Assembly: GCF_039839785.1 (NCBI RefSeq) | Contig: NZ_JBDOQT010000001.1 | Coordinates: 3,496,279-3,560,278 of the forward strand | DNA length: 64,000 nucleotides | Source of the DNA: Pelagibius sp. CAU 1746 | Lineage (GTDB): Bacteria > Pseudomonadota > Alphaproteobacteria > Kiloniellales > Kiloniellaceae | Direction of reading: 5' to 3' | In this document: piece by piece, positions 55,967 to 64,000 of the stretch | Numbering within the stretch: the first letter of the stretch is position 1 | How the letters are laid out: every line of letters begins with the position of its first letter | Position numbers and translations under genes: made by a program | Notes under the pieces: model-generated | Seen by the model: the letters and a program-made list of their open reading frames with translations, nothing else | Told to the model about the DNA's origin: nothing | The model's database searches: none

Positions 55967-56701
55967 ATGTGCTTATCTGTGTCTGACACCCCTCCAACCC
56001 TTCCGACTTGGTTCTGGCAGCATGGCCGGAACCTGAGCGCCGCTCTCAAGTTATTCCCCCATCCGGACCTGCTGAGCCGATACGAGAAGGCCCATAGTGA
56101 GTCCCTCTTGGAAGAACTGCATCGCGTTGCCGACGCCGGCCCCACAGAAGACCCTACGGCACTGTTCCGGGACCTGGGAGCCCAGGCGGGAGCCCGAGTG
56201 GAAGCTGACCGGGCGCTGAAGGAAAACCTTCTTCAATACCTTGCCAGTGGCGCCGTGGTGGGCTTCGGCTTCGAGGCACCTCGGCGGCTCCAAGACAGCG
56301 CCATAGCCATTCCCAATGGGGCCTGGTCCGGCTTCGTGGGTTGGAGTCAGTCCCAATTGGAGCACCAGGGAATCCGTTTTTTAGAAGTCAGGGTCATGCC
56401 TGCCCACTGGGAAGAGCAGCTAAAGAGGCGCTGGCACGACCAATTCGCCCCAGCGCCGGCCGTGAAGACGCGTGGCCCCGAAGGGACAGCGCGACAGATC
56501 GCGGAAGCCTATACGGCTCTCAAAGAGGCAGGCCAGATCGATTTCGAGGCTTCGATGCAAGCGCTCTACCCGCGCGTCCGCCATTGGCTCATGGCGCACT
56601 ACCCGCAAGCCGGCTTTAGCGACAGCAAGCCGCATGATGAGACCTTGCGGAAAACCATATCGCCGCTCTTTGCCGGAGACTGCGGCAAAGGACGCCAATA
56701 G
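55967..56701 (+). CDS. Uncharacterised island protein
   Basis: A 244-aa protein, ATG 55967, soluble, Ala/Glu-rich and helical, with WFWQHGRNLSAALKLFPHPD, a VVGFGFEAPRRL-like strand, and a helical C-terminus (ALYPRVRHWLMAHYP). No family recognised. Divergent from the EVE gene and upstream of the HTH gene, so a regulatory or accessory role is possible but unsupported. Confidence 0.6.
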   Translation: MCLSVSDTPPTLPTWFWQHGRNLSAALKLFPHPDLLSRYEKAHSESLLEELHRVADAGPTEDPTALFRDLGAQAGARVEADRALKENLLQYLASGAVVGFGFEAPRRLQDSAIAIPNGAWSGFVGWSQSQLEHQGIRFLEVRVMPAHWEEQLKRRWHDQFAPAPAVKTRGPEGTARQIAEAYTALKEAGQIDFEASMQALYPRVRHWLMAHYPQAGFSDSKPHDETLRKTISPLFAGDCGKGRQ

Positions 56702-56789
56702 TTCCAAATCCAAACCATTGGAATATCCATTGGACTGATCCGGCCCCACTGTTCCCCTCAGCAACGCCAATCGTTGAGGAGTGGAATCC

Positions 56790-57035
56790 ATGCAGGCCGC
56801 GGCGCCCTCTGTCAAAATCGAGCAAGATCCCGATCACCTTGACCGCCTGATCAATGAGAACGAAGCAGCGAACTTCCTAGGCTACACCGTTCGTGCGCTC
56901 CAGAACTGGCGCCTGCGTGGTGGTGGTCCTTCCTTCGTCAAGGTGTCCGCTCGGTCCATCCGGTACCGCCGGCGAGACCTGATCGCCTGGGCGGATGCGC
57001 GGGCCGTTGCCAGCACCTCTGCATACGGCCGCTGA
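56790..57035 (+). CDS. AlpA/excisionase-like HTH protein
   Basis: An 81-aa protein from ATG 56790 (GAGGAG 9 bp upstream; GTG 56781 is in frame). The core INENEAANFLGYTVRALQNW, RRGGGP-like turn and VSARSIRYRRRDLIAWADA is a helix-turn-helix of the HTH_17/AlpA-MerR type found as excisionases and prophage activators. It probably controls integration or excision with the integrase. Confidence 0.8.
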   Translation: MQAAAPSVKIEQDPDHLDRLINENEAANFLGYTVRALQNWRLRGGGPSFVKVSARSIRYRRRDLIAWADARAVASTSAYGR

Positions 57036-57296
57036 GGCGAGCGTGACAGGCCGGCGGAGCCACAGGGTTTTGCCCTTGCGGGGTCGGCAGCACCGCAAGG
57101 GATTTTGGGGCCGGAAGGCACCAAGAGGGGCGCGGAGCCATCCGCGCCCCTTCTCCCTGCCCTCTCCGGCGCCCTCAGAGCCAATAGAGGGCTCTACCTG
57201 TCTCCCCGGCCCTAAAACCCAAAGCTGCCCCTGCGCGGAGCGCGCAACCCAACACATCCGGCCCGCAGGGCCGGCCCTAACCCCCTTCTGAGAACC
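57036..57296. other. Non-coding region before rep
   Basis: GC-rich, with short inverted stretches such as GGGCCGGCCCT and GGGGCGCGGAGCCATCCGCGCCCC (the latter a hairpin near 57133-57156) but no gene. It may belong to the origin region together with the palindrome at 57297. Confidence 0.45.
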
Positions 57297-57355
57297 ACGC
57301 CCGGAAACCTAGAGGGGGGTCCTTGTAGCACCCCCCTCTGGAACTACCCGGGCGT
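57297..57355. other. Nested palindrome, candidate replication origin
   Basis: Outer stem ACGCCCGG (57297-57304) with CCGGGCGT (57348-57355); inner stem AGAGGGGGGT (57311-57320) with ACCCCCCTCT (57330-57339) and a 9-base loop CCTTGTAGC. It ends one base before the Rep start codon. Such cruciforms are where HUH/Rep_trans initiators nick. Confidence 0.55.
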
Positions 57356-57356
57356 A

Positions 57357-58523
57357 ATGGAGAGTAGAAACATGGAATTGCTGTACAAGGGTTTCGACGG
57401 CCTGGAGATCGCGTTCAATGCGCAGATATCGGAAGCGTTCGATACGGCGCTTGCCGAAGCAAAGGAGGCTGCTTCAAAGGCAATGGAGCCCCACCTCCTC
57501 TACTTCAACGATACCCCCATACATGTCGCCGAGACAGGATCGCGCGGTGGCTATGCCTACCGCTGCGATACGGGGCCGGACGGGGCCACCTGGTTCTTCA
57601 AGCGCCCCAATCGTGCCGACGGCTGGGGTGTTCGGGTCTCAGTAAAATCACTACCCCTCGCGCTCTACGGCCTCGGCGGCGTCCGCGCCCGGCTCTATGC
57701 CTTCCTCGACGCCCTCGGCATCGAAGCCCGCCCCGGCTGCGAGAGCATCGGGCGCGTAGACTACGCCGTGGACGTCCTGGCGCCAGATTTCATTCTCAAT
57801 GGAGAAAGCTTCGTCATGCATTCCCACGCAAACCGGGCCGACCACTTTGACGCTCCGCCTTTCGTGCAGCATGGCAAGTCCGGGCGCCTAACCTCAGTTA
57901 CCATCGGTAAGATGCCCGGCCGCCAAGTCATCGTCTACGACAAGCGCGAGGAGGTCGTCGCCAAGCGCAAGGTCGAATGGTGGGAAATCTGGAACGCGGG
58001 ACGGACCCGACAGGGCCAGCCGCTGCTCGACCCTGGGGACCGCGAATCGTCGCAGGTCTGGCGGGTGGAGCTTCGCGCCGGGAAGAAGCATCTAAAGGAA
58101 AGCTGGGGTATCACGACTTGGCCGCAGTTTGACGACCAGATCGGCAAGCTCTTCCTGAAGGCCCTAGAGGCCGTCCGCTACACGCTTCCGCAGGCCGACC
58201 GCAACCGCTCCCGCTGGCCACTGCATCCGCTCTGGAAGCTCACTGAGAACGAGGTTTCTGATGACCTTTATGAAATGATCGCGGAAGCTGACCCGGTACT
58301 GGTCAAGACAGTGAAGCGCCAAGCACACTACGACATGCTCATATCGCAGATCACGGGGCTTGTTGCCTCTATCGGCGCACTTACTGAGGTGAAGAGCGGC
58401 CAGGAAGCTGAACTAGTGGAGAGCATCCGGCGCGAGATTGTGCAAACTGCAGCCCGACAGCCACGCCACTTCGCACGGAAGATGGAACGTGCAGCCGCCC
58501 GATATGCATTTATCAACAGCTAG
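57357..58523 (+). CDS. Replication initiator-like protein (Rep_trans-like)
   Basis: A 388-aa protein, ATG 57357 (57372 also possible). Segments GWGVRVSVKSLPLALYGLGG, SIGRVDYAVDVLAPDF, QVIVYDKREEVVAKRK and SQVWRVELRAGKKHLKE match the layout of Rep_trans-type initiators of plasmids and integrative elements. It probably starts rolling-circle-like replication at the palindrome just upstream after excision. The family assignment is from motif memory, not a search. Confidence 0.7.
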   Translation: MESRNMELLYKGFDGLEIAFNAQISEAFDTALAEAKEAASKAMEPHLLYFNDTPIHVAETGSRGGYAYRCDTGPDGATWFFKRPNRADGWGVRVSVKSLPLALYGLGGVRARLYAFLDALGIEARPGCESIGRVDYAVDVLAPDFILNGESFVMHSHANRADHFDAPPFVQHGKSGRLTSVTIGKMPGRQVIVYDKREEVVAKRKVEWWEIWNAGRTRQGQPLLDPGDRESSQVWRVELRAGKKHLKESWGITTWPQFDDQIGKLFLKALEAVRYTLPQADRNRSRWPLHPLWKLTENEVSDDLYEMIAEADPVLVKTVKRQAHYDMLISQITGLVASIGALTEVKSGQEAELVESIRREIVQTAARQPRHFARKMERAAARYAFINS

Positions 58524-58540
58524 CCCCACTGTCGGCCGCC

Positions 58541-59362
58541 TTAATTCCGCAAACAATCAAGAAACTTCATCACAATCCTATATGCTGGCTCGTAAGTCGC
58601 AAAAGCCTGTTCGTGCGGCTGCAGTTCTCCATGCAATAGCGCATTCCGCATGGCATAAATAATCTCAATCATCGCTGCAAAAAGCTGCTCATCACTGCAA
58701 CGGAACTCGACATCTCCTGCAGCGATGCAATCACCATCCCCTGCAAACAAATCTGTAAACGGACGCGGGTTGCAGCGTTTGTAAAGATTCAACAGGCTTG
58801 CCCTTTGCGCCAACGAGATCCAAGCGTACTGCTCATGTACCTGGAGCCCGTCGACGCTGTAAGAGTCTTGCTCAATCTCGGCCCGAACGTCGGCGGGATC
58901 GTTAACTGCCCGGACGGTACTTTTCCATCGGCCGTTTGCCTTCTCAACCCGATATCTCAGCCCATATGCATCGAAGCTCTGCGGCACCTGAACCCCGCGC
59001 CCCAAACACACCGCCCGAAATGAAATGCGCTCAACCTGTTCCTCCCGCAGAATCTCGATATGAAAACTGTCTAGGCAAACGTGAAGATCGCGCACGAGCA
59101 GCTTGAATTTCTGCGCCGGCTCAGTGTCTGGAAGCACGTTCCCATGTCCGTCGGTCCTGACCGGCTGTAATAGCGGGACTATAGAATTACGAACTGGATT
59201 TGGCCGATCCTTCACATAACGAAGGGCTTCAGAGTCCCTACGCTCTCCGGATGCCTCGCGATACCATGCATTGAACGAAGCCCACGCTTTCACAAAGGGT
59301 CCGATGTAGTCAATCTCAGCACGCTCGAGCCACAGGCGGGCGTTCTCCGGCAAATGCGGCAT
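58541..59362 (-). CDS. HEPN-like protein (candidate defence RNase)
   Basis: A 273-aa helical protein with DYIGPFVKAWASFNAWYREAS near the N-terminus and IYAMRNALLHGELQPH near the C-terminus. RNALLH fits the R-x(4-6)-H catalytic motif of HEPN domains. HEPN proteins of this type are often abortive-infection RNases. It lies 4 bp from the specificity gene at 59366, on the same strand, so it may share the restriction operon. Confidence 0.7.
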   Translation of the reverse strand: MPHLPENARLWLERAEIDYIGPFVKAWASFNAWYREASGERRDSEALRYVKDRPNPVRNSIVPLLQPVRTDGHGNVLPDTEPAQKFKLLVRDLHVCLDSFHIEILREEQVERISFRAVCLGRGVQVPQSFDAYGLRYRVEKANGRWKSTVRAVNDPADVRAEIEQDSYSVDGLQVHEQYAWISLAQRASLLNLYKRCNPRPFTDLFAGDGDCIAAGDVEFRCSDEQLFAAMIEIIYAMRNALLHGELQPHEQAFATYEPAYRIVMKFLDCLRN

Positions 59363-59365
59363 GGA

Positions 59366-60721
59366 TCAGCCCTCCACTTCATTCAGGAACTGCCGCGCCG
59401 CTACATCACCCTTCTCCACAGCGATCTCAACTGCGTGCTTTGCGACATCGCAAAGATGGATAGCACGGCGTTCCGCTTCAAAAGACTCAAGGACGAAGTC
59501 GCGAATTTCTTGCTGCACTTGGTCCGGTGCGCGCCAGATGACGAACTCATCGATATCGGTTGGATAAAGCTCGATTTGCCCCGACGATCCCTTGAGGTGT
59601 CGCTCTACCTGCATTTGTCCAATTCGGCTGTTGAGAAAGACCGAAAGGTATATTGGATCGATTCCGTCTGCTCGGAGCACCGTGACATGGTTGTCTGGAA
59701 TTGCCTTGTCTTGCCGAAGGTAAGGCGCAGCTCTTCCAATTGTCCCCACCCCTGTCCCATTAAGCAGAAGGTCGCCCTCCTCTATGAGAACCCCAGCCAG
59801 TGCCGGATCGGCCGTACGCGCACCTTCAATTTCAACTCTATTGATTCGGACATGCCTTGAGTTAACCACCGGCAGCCCCGCATCCGAGTAAGTCGGTTGA
59901 TTGCCGCGAGCATTCATGGAGAGAATGTCGCCGAAACGGACTGCCTGCCCCGTATCCTCGACATGCGCTATCAGACCTTCAAATCTCGGCGCGAAGAATT
60001 GTGCATCTAGCCTTCTTGCGTGTCGCACCTCTGCAGCCGATGCAGAATAAGTGAGTGGATCTGGTGGAGACCAAGTTGCCAGCCCCAAAGCCTCAATTAG
60101 CGCCTCTTGAGCCTGCCGCTGATTCGCTTGGACATCGCTCCAGGCGGACTGTGAATGGCCAACCACAGCTTCAATATCATCCTGCAGATCGTCACCAGCA
60201 ACATACACAGGCAAAGTGCGCAGATTCGCCAGACTGATGTACGGGTTCATCTGCTCTGTCTTCTGTCGCTCCGCAAAAGCCTGCCCCACGCGAGAACTCA
60301 GATATGCGGCTAGGTAAGCTGCTCTGACTCCCTCTTTGGGAACCAGAAGAGCGACATCTTGATTAAGGGCAAGAGGGACCACCGGCTCGTCAATCCAGGG
60401 ATACGCCTGGCAGATGCGGCGCTTGATCGTACAGAGAACCGTCCCCTTCTCTATCCGAAGGCTGGAGAACTCTCTTTCATACTGTGATTGCGTCACTCTC
60501 TTCAGTTTGTCTGTATGGAACCTGAGAGGACCAACGCATTCCACAGTAACAAAGCCGACATCGCCCAAGTCCACGTCATGGAGATAGGGTGTATGTCCGG
60601 ATGCGACACGCAACGTAACTTCCTGAAGCGGTCGCACACTCGTCCGGCCAGCGATCTGCAAAAGCTTTTCTGCATTGGGATATGCAGCAAAATCGGCGTC
60701 CAGGCGCTCTGCCTGTTGCAT
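59366..60721 (-). CDS. Specificity-like subunit with two target-recognition domains
   Basis: A 451-aa HsdS-type protein. Two TRD halves: about 20-215 (PLQEVTLRVASGHTP, YISLANLRTLPVYV) and 240-440 (FGDILSMNARGNQPTYSDAG, GQIELYPTDIDEFVIW), each followed by a helical spacer. Start ATG 60721; the frame is open upstream but with no usual start codon back to a stop inside the neighbour. It directs the fused nuclease-methyltransferase at 60793 to its recognition site. Confidence 0.8.
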   Translation of the reverse strand: MQQAERLDADFAAYPNAEKLLQIAGRTSVRPLQEVTLRVASGHTPYLHDVDLGDVGFVTVECVGPLRFHTDKLKRVTQSQYEREFSSLRIEKGTVLCTIKRRICQAYPWIDEPVVPLALNQDVALLVPKEGVRAAYLAAYLSSRVGQAFAERQKTEQMNPYISLANLRTLPVYVAGDDLQDDIEAVVGHSQSAWSDVQANQRQAQEALIEALGLATWSPPDPLTYSASAAEVRHARRLDAQFFAPRFEGLIAHVEDTGQAVRFGDILSMNARGNQPTYSDAGLPVVNSRHVRINRVEIEGARTADPALAGVLIEEGDLLLNGTGVGTIGRAAPYLRQDKAIPDNHVTVLRADGIDPIYLSVFLNSRIGQMQVERHLKGSSGQIELYPTDIDEFVIWRAPDQVQQEIRDFVLESFEAERRAIHLCDVAKHAVEIAVEKGDVAARQFLNEVEG

Positions 60722-60792
60722 CTCACTGATGCGGGCTACGCGGACTTGAAGCCCCTCCGTCAGTGCCCTAAAGCGGTCACTGTCGAAGGGGC

Positions 60793-62880
60793 CTAGCGAA
60801 AAAAACTGAAGCCTTCCTTCTTAGCGAACTCTACAAAAGCCTCCGCAATGCCATCTTGCGTGAGCCCTTCATGGTTGTAGAGATCATGCGCGACGATAAA
60901 ATGACCGTGCGTGTCTCGCTTTAGAGAGCCGTCTGGTTCGCGGACGTAGACCTTCTCCCCACGATTGTTAACCGACTCCGTACGCTGCGTTGCAAAGAAT
61001 ATATTGTAGTCATCCACGCGGGGGCAGAGCGGGCCAACAGAAGGATCATCATTCCATTTTTGTACAAGAAGCACACTGGTTTTTGTTCCGGTGTGCGGCT
61101 TAAATGAATTGAGATGAAGACCCACAACACCGAGAACTCGGCACCGCTCCATAACAAACTCACGCACCCGACGATCACCGATATTGTTGAAACGCCCCTG
61201 CGGCAATACGATAGCCATCCGACCACCGGGCCTTAAGAAATCGAGGTTGCGTTCAATAAATAAGAGGTCCCGACCAACGGCGCGCTCCAGCTTGCCATTT
61301 AGCTTATGAGCAAGCTCATATCGCACTAGTAGGTCGCTCTGCTTTATGTCTCCAGCAAAGGGCGGGTTCGCCATCAATAGATCGAACTGGAAATGCCTGT
61401 AGTCCCCGGTTCGCTTCGCGCGGAGTCGGCGGAAGCGCGAGAAGCCAGCACCATAGGTGTCATTCCAGTCATCTTGCTTGGTTGTCTCGTCCCACTTCGT
61501 CCAGTCAAGCGTATTGAGGTGTAGTACGTTCGTTTCACCATCCCCTGCAATTAGGTTGAGGCACCGAGCCACTCGGACGCTTTTCTCATCGAAATCGATC
61601 GCAAAGACCTTCTCTCTAACATAGTCCGAGCAACGCGCTGGCTTTTCTTCCATCGTAAAAAGATGTGACTGGGGCAGACCTAGGTCATCAATGATCTGAT
61701 GCCAGACGTGAAACATCGAGTGGACGGTGAAGCCCGCGGAGCCGCATGCGGGATCTACGACTGTCTCATGTTCTTGCGGATTCAGCATCCTCACGCACAT
61801 GTCAATCACCCAACGCGGCGTAAAATATTGACCCTTCTCCCCTTTCGCTGACTTGTTGACAAGGTATTCGAATGCGTCATCTATTACATCAAGGTTCGAA
61901 TTAAAAAGCTTCCATTCCTCGAGCGATCCGATGCACACCTGTAGATGATCGGGTGAAAGTTTGATCCTATCGTCATCTGGAAAAACGCCCGGCCACTTCT
62001 TTCGTGCATCGTCAAACAGACTCTGCATAGCGGATTTGAGTTGACTCGCGGTGTTGCTGTTACGAAAGCGTAAGTATCTGTATGTTCCGCGATAGCAGGC
62101 CATTTCGTCATATAGTTTCGTGAAAATCAGCTTGAAGACTTCCTCGAAGACGTCGACGCCTGCGTTGGCTAACACCTCGTCCTCAAGGTCTACGACAAGG
62201 TCCCGAAGAGACCGGGCCTTTGTTCCCTTACGTTCGCGTGCCTGCTCCTTTTGGATGAGTGTCTCGATAGTCCACGGTTGGTCGACAAGGTCTTCGATCG
62301 TTTGACTTGCAGTCGGCAGCTCTGGCAATTCGACGAAGTAGTTCGGGTTCTTACGGTGCCAGACTATTGCTTGCGCGCCGTTGCTCCACAGGGCTAGCGG
62401 TGCGCCGGTAGCGTGAGTGTAGGAACGTAGCTGCTCCTTCCCGTCCTTAAACTTGGCCTGCTTCACTTCGATAATGACATATGGGACCGTCGGTCGGTCT
62501 GCGTCGAAAACAACAATGTCCGCTCGCTTGGAAGTATCGCGACCGAAGGTGATTGGGTACTCAACGGCAATCCGCGCCAACGGATAGCCGTAGCGATTCA
62601 TTAGCCTTGCGATCCATAACTGGCGAACAGCCTCTTCAGGCTTCGCGAGAATATCCTTCTTTCGAATCGGGCAGCGGAAATAGAGCCGATCGTTCTTATC
62701 GATAAGAAGGGCGTCAATTTCGGAAAGCTCAGTTTGATCGAAGGGCTCTAGGGGACTCTCAGATTCCGATGCCGCGAATAGTTCCTGTACCCTCATTGCA
62801 GGCCCCTCAAGTTCATAGTTGTTATGCAAAACCTCGCCGCTGGCACGCTTGCCCTTAAATCTCAGCTCGGTCACGCGCAC
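60793..62880 (-). CDS. Fused restriction nuclease and N6-adenine methyltransferase
   Basis: A 695-aa protein from GTG 62880; ATG at residue 29 is an alternative. The N-terminal nuclease domain has KRADIVVFDADRPTVPYVIIEVKQAK, the D...ExK pattern of HSDR_N/PD-(D/E)XK. A linker with KGTKARSLRDLVVDLEDEVL follows. Then the HsdM-like methyltransferase: GQYFTPRWVIDMCV, motif I DPACGSAGF, motif IV NPPFAGD near residue ~530, and a helical tail. No helicase motor follows, so it resembles a type IIG or type IIB enzyme with a separate S subunit. Same strand and directly before the S gene. Confidence 0.85.
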   Translation of the reverse strand: MRVTELRFKGKRASGEVLHNNYELEGPAMRVQELFAASESESPLEPFDQTELSEIDALLIDKNDRLYFRCPIRKKDILAKPEEAVRQLWIARLMNRYGYPLARIAVEYPITFGRDTSKRADIVVFDADRPTVPYVIIEVKQAKFKDGKEQLRSYTHATGAPLALWSNGAQAIVWHRKNPNYFVELPELPTASQTIEDLVDQPWTIETLIQKEQARERKGTKARSLRDLVVDLEDEVLANAGVDVFEEVFKLIFTKLYDEMACYRGTYRYLRFRNSNTASQLKSAMQSLFDDARKKWPGVFPDDDRIKLSPDHLQVCIGSLEEWKLFNSNLDVIDDAFEYLVNKSAKGEKGQYFTPRWVIDMCVRMLNPQEHETVVDPACGSAGFTVHSMFHVWHQIIDDLGLPQSHLFTMEEKPARCSDYVREKVFAIDFDEKSVRVARCLNLIAGDGETNVLHLNTLDWTKWDETTKQDDWNDTYGAGFSRFRRLRAKRTGDYRHFQFDLLMANPPFAGDIKQSDLLVRYELAHKLNGKLERAVGRDLLFIERNLDFLRPGGRMAIVLPQGRFNNIGDRRVREFVMERCRVLGVVGLHLNSFKPHTGTKTSVLLVQKWNDDPSVGPLCPRVDDYNIFFATQRTESVNNRGEKVYVREPDGSLKRDTHGHFIVAHDLYNHEGLTQDGIAEAFVEFAKKEGFSFFR

Positions 62881-63061
62881 ATCTCCGGACGTATTCCATG
62901 TTTCCCTTGGCCGCCTGGGCGAATCGGGGAAACTGTCTCAGGCAGATTGCTACCGTAAGTCGTTCATAGACTATGGGGAAGGTTGGGACTTACAGCATTC
63001 ATCCACAGGCCGCTCATTACGTCTCTCCACACTGCTTCCGCCTTGCTTCCGGTCAAAGAAA

Positions 63062-63091
63062 AACGGCTTAGCCTTTTTGGGCTAAGCCGTT
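63062..63091. terminator. Rho-independent terminator at the right edge of the island
   Basis: AACGGCTTAGC, 8-base loop, GCTAAGCCGTT: perfect 11-bp stem with a T-rich flank. Separates the restriction gene from the tRNA repeat. Confidence 0.8.
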
Positions 63092-63098
63092 GATTTAT

Positions 63099-63384
<286 letters not shown>

Positions 63385-63591
63385 TTATGGGTGGTTGGTG
63401 TTGTTTTTAGTATTGGGCAGGTTTGGCCTTGGAGGAGGGCCTGCCCTCCGGAGCCTCCGGGGTAGGAGGGTGTGTCGGAGTTTGTGTGGTGATTGTCAGC
63501 TGAGCGGCAGGGTCTTCCGCCGTTTGGCTTTGCCAAACGTCTGTCGGCCCCATCGTCGCTGCTTTGCGCTGCAAAGCAGCTGTGCTTGGAA
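63385..63591. other. 5S-tRNA spacer with small hairpins
   Basis: Non-coding. Contains CGTTTGGC-TTT-GCCAAACG (63521-63539) and GCTGCTTTGC-GCT-GCAAAGCAGC (63558-63580), perfect hairpins with three-base loops, like those beyond the 5S gene. Confidence 0.6.
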
Positions 63592-63709
63592 GACCTGGCG
63601 GCGACCTACTCTCCCACGCCTTAAGACGCAGTACCATCGGCGCTGAGGGTTTTCACGGCCGAGTTCGGGATGGGATCGGGTGTTGAACCCCTCGCCATAG
63701 CCACCAGGT
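63592..63709 (-). rRNA. rrf: 5S ribosomal RNA
   Basis: Minus-strand sequence shows CCTGGTGGCTATGGCGAGG at the 5' end, the CCGATCCCATCCCGAACTCG core and the closing CGTGGGAGAGTAGGTCGCCG, all typical 5S segments. Ends are approximate by a few bases. Confidence 0.93.
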
Positions 63710-64000
63710 CGTCTAAGCACAGCTGTTTCGCCTCCGGCGAAACAGCGATGAGGCCGACAGCCGTTTACCGGAGGCAAACGGGGAAAGGCCTGCTGTTGCG
63801 CCAAAGGGCTGTCGGGTCTTCCGCCGCATTGCGCTGCAAAGCGGCGACATCGAAGGTTTTGAGTTCTCTGTCCGGGATCACCCCTTTCGCCATTTGCCTG
63901 TCGGCAAACGGCTGTCGGGGTCATCGCCCTTTGGCTTTGCCAAAGGGCTGACTTACCGCTGGACGTGGCGGCGTTTCGTATCCTCCGTTTGCTTTCGCAA
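63710..64000. other. 23S-5S spacer with hairpin family
   Basis: No gene and no clear 23S 3' end by the window edge. Hairpins: GCTGTTTCGCC-TCC-GGCGAAACAGC (63722-63746), GCCCTTTGGC-TTT-GCCAAAGGGC (63926-63948), and three near-perfect ones near 63762, 63822 and 63891. See findings. Confidence 0.6.

Overview
The window is GC-rich and fits a free-living alphaproteobacterium: GC-rich codons, and a 5S rRNA gene followed on the same strand by an initiator tRNA-Met, as is common at the end of alphaproteobacterial rRNA operons. The exact genus cannot be read from the sequence.

Three blocks are present. Block 1 (1-23 kb, + strand) is a polymorphic-toxin region. Two tandem SpvB-like proteins overlap by ATGA and lead into a full-length RHS/YD-repeat protein with a metallopeptidase-like C-terminus and a candidate immunity gene. 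After it come two N-terminally truncated RHS core cassettes with different C-terminal (CT) domains and their own candidate immunity genes, plus two broken toxin tails whose immunity genes survive. Between them lie REP-associated tyrosine transposase (RAYT) elements with 17-bp inverted ends, several of them nested or truncated, and repeated 5' fragments of a prepilin peptidase gene. Two parDE-type toxin-antitoxin pairs in opposite orientation precede the intact prepilin peptidase.

Block 2 (22.4-33.8 kb) is a near-complete type II secretion system (T2SS): gspO, E, F, G, H, I, J, L, M, a C/N-like gene and D on the + strand, with gspK on the - strand, convergent with gspD. Block 3 (33.9-52.3 kb, - strand) is a second polymorphic-toxin array. 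It has one giant full-length secreted RHS protein (about 2,718 aa, with tandem golvesin-like repeats) and its immunity gene, then five truncated RHS core-CT cassettes with different CT domains, each followed by a different candidate immunity gene. Both toxin arrays are transcribed toward the T2SS. The parental toxins carry Sec signal peptides and the cassettes do not. This suggests (inference) a CT-switching toxin repertoire feeding a T2SS.

Block 4 (52.96-63.35 kb) is a roughly 10-kb integrative element in the 3' end of tRNA-fMet, bounded by 254-bp direct repeats. It carries a tyrosine integrase, an EVE plus nuclease-like protein, an excisionase-like HTH protein, a Rep-like protein behind a nested palindrome, a HEPN-like protein, and a two-gene restriction-modification system in which nuclease and methyltransferase are fused. 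The intact tRNA-fMet, the 5S rRNA and a spacer rich in small hairpins end the window.
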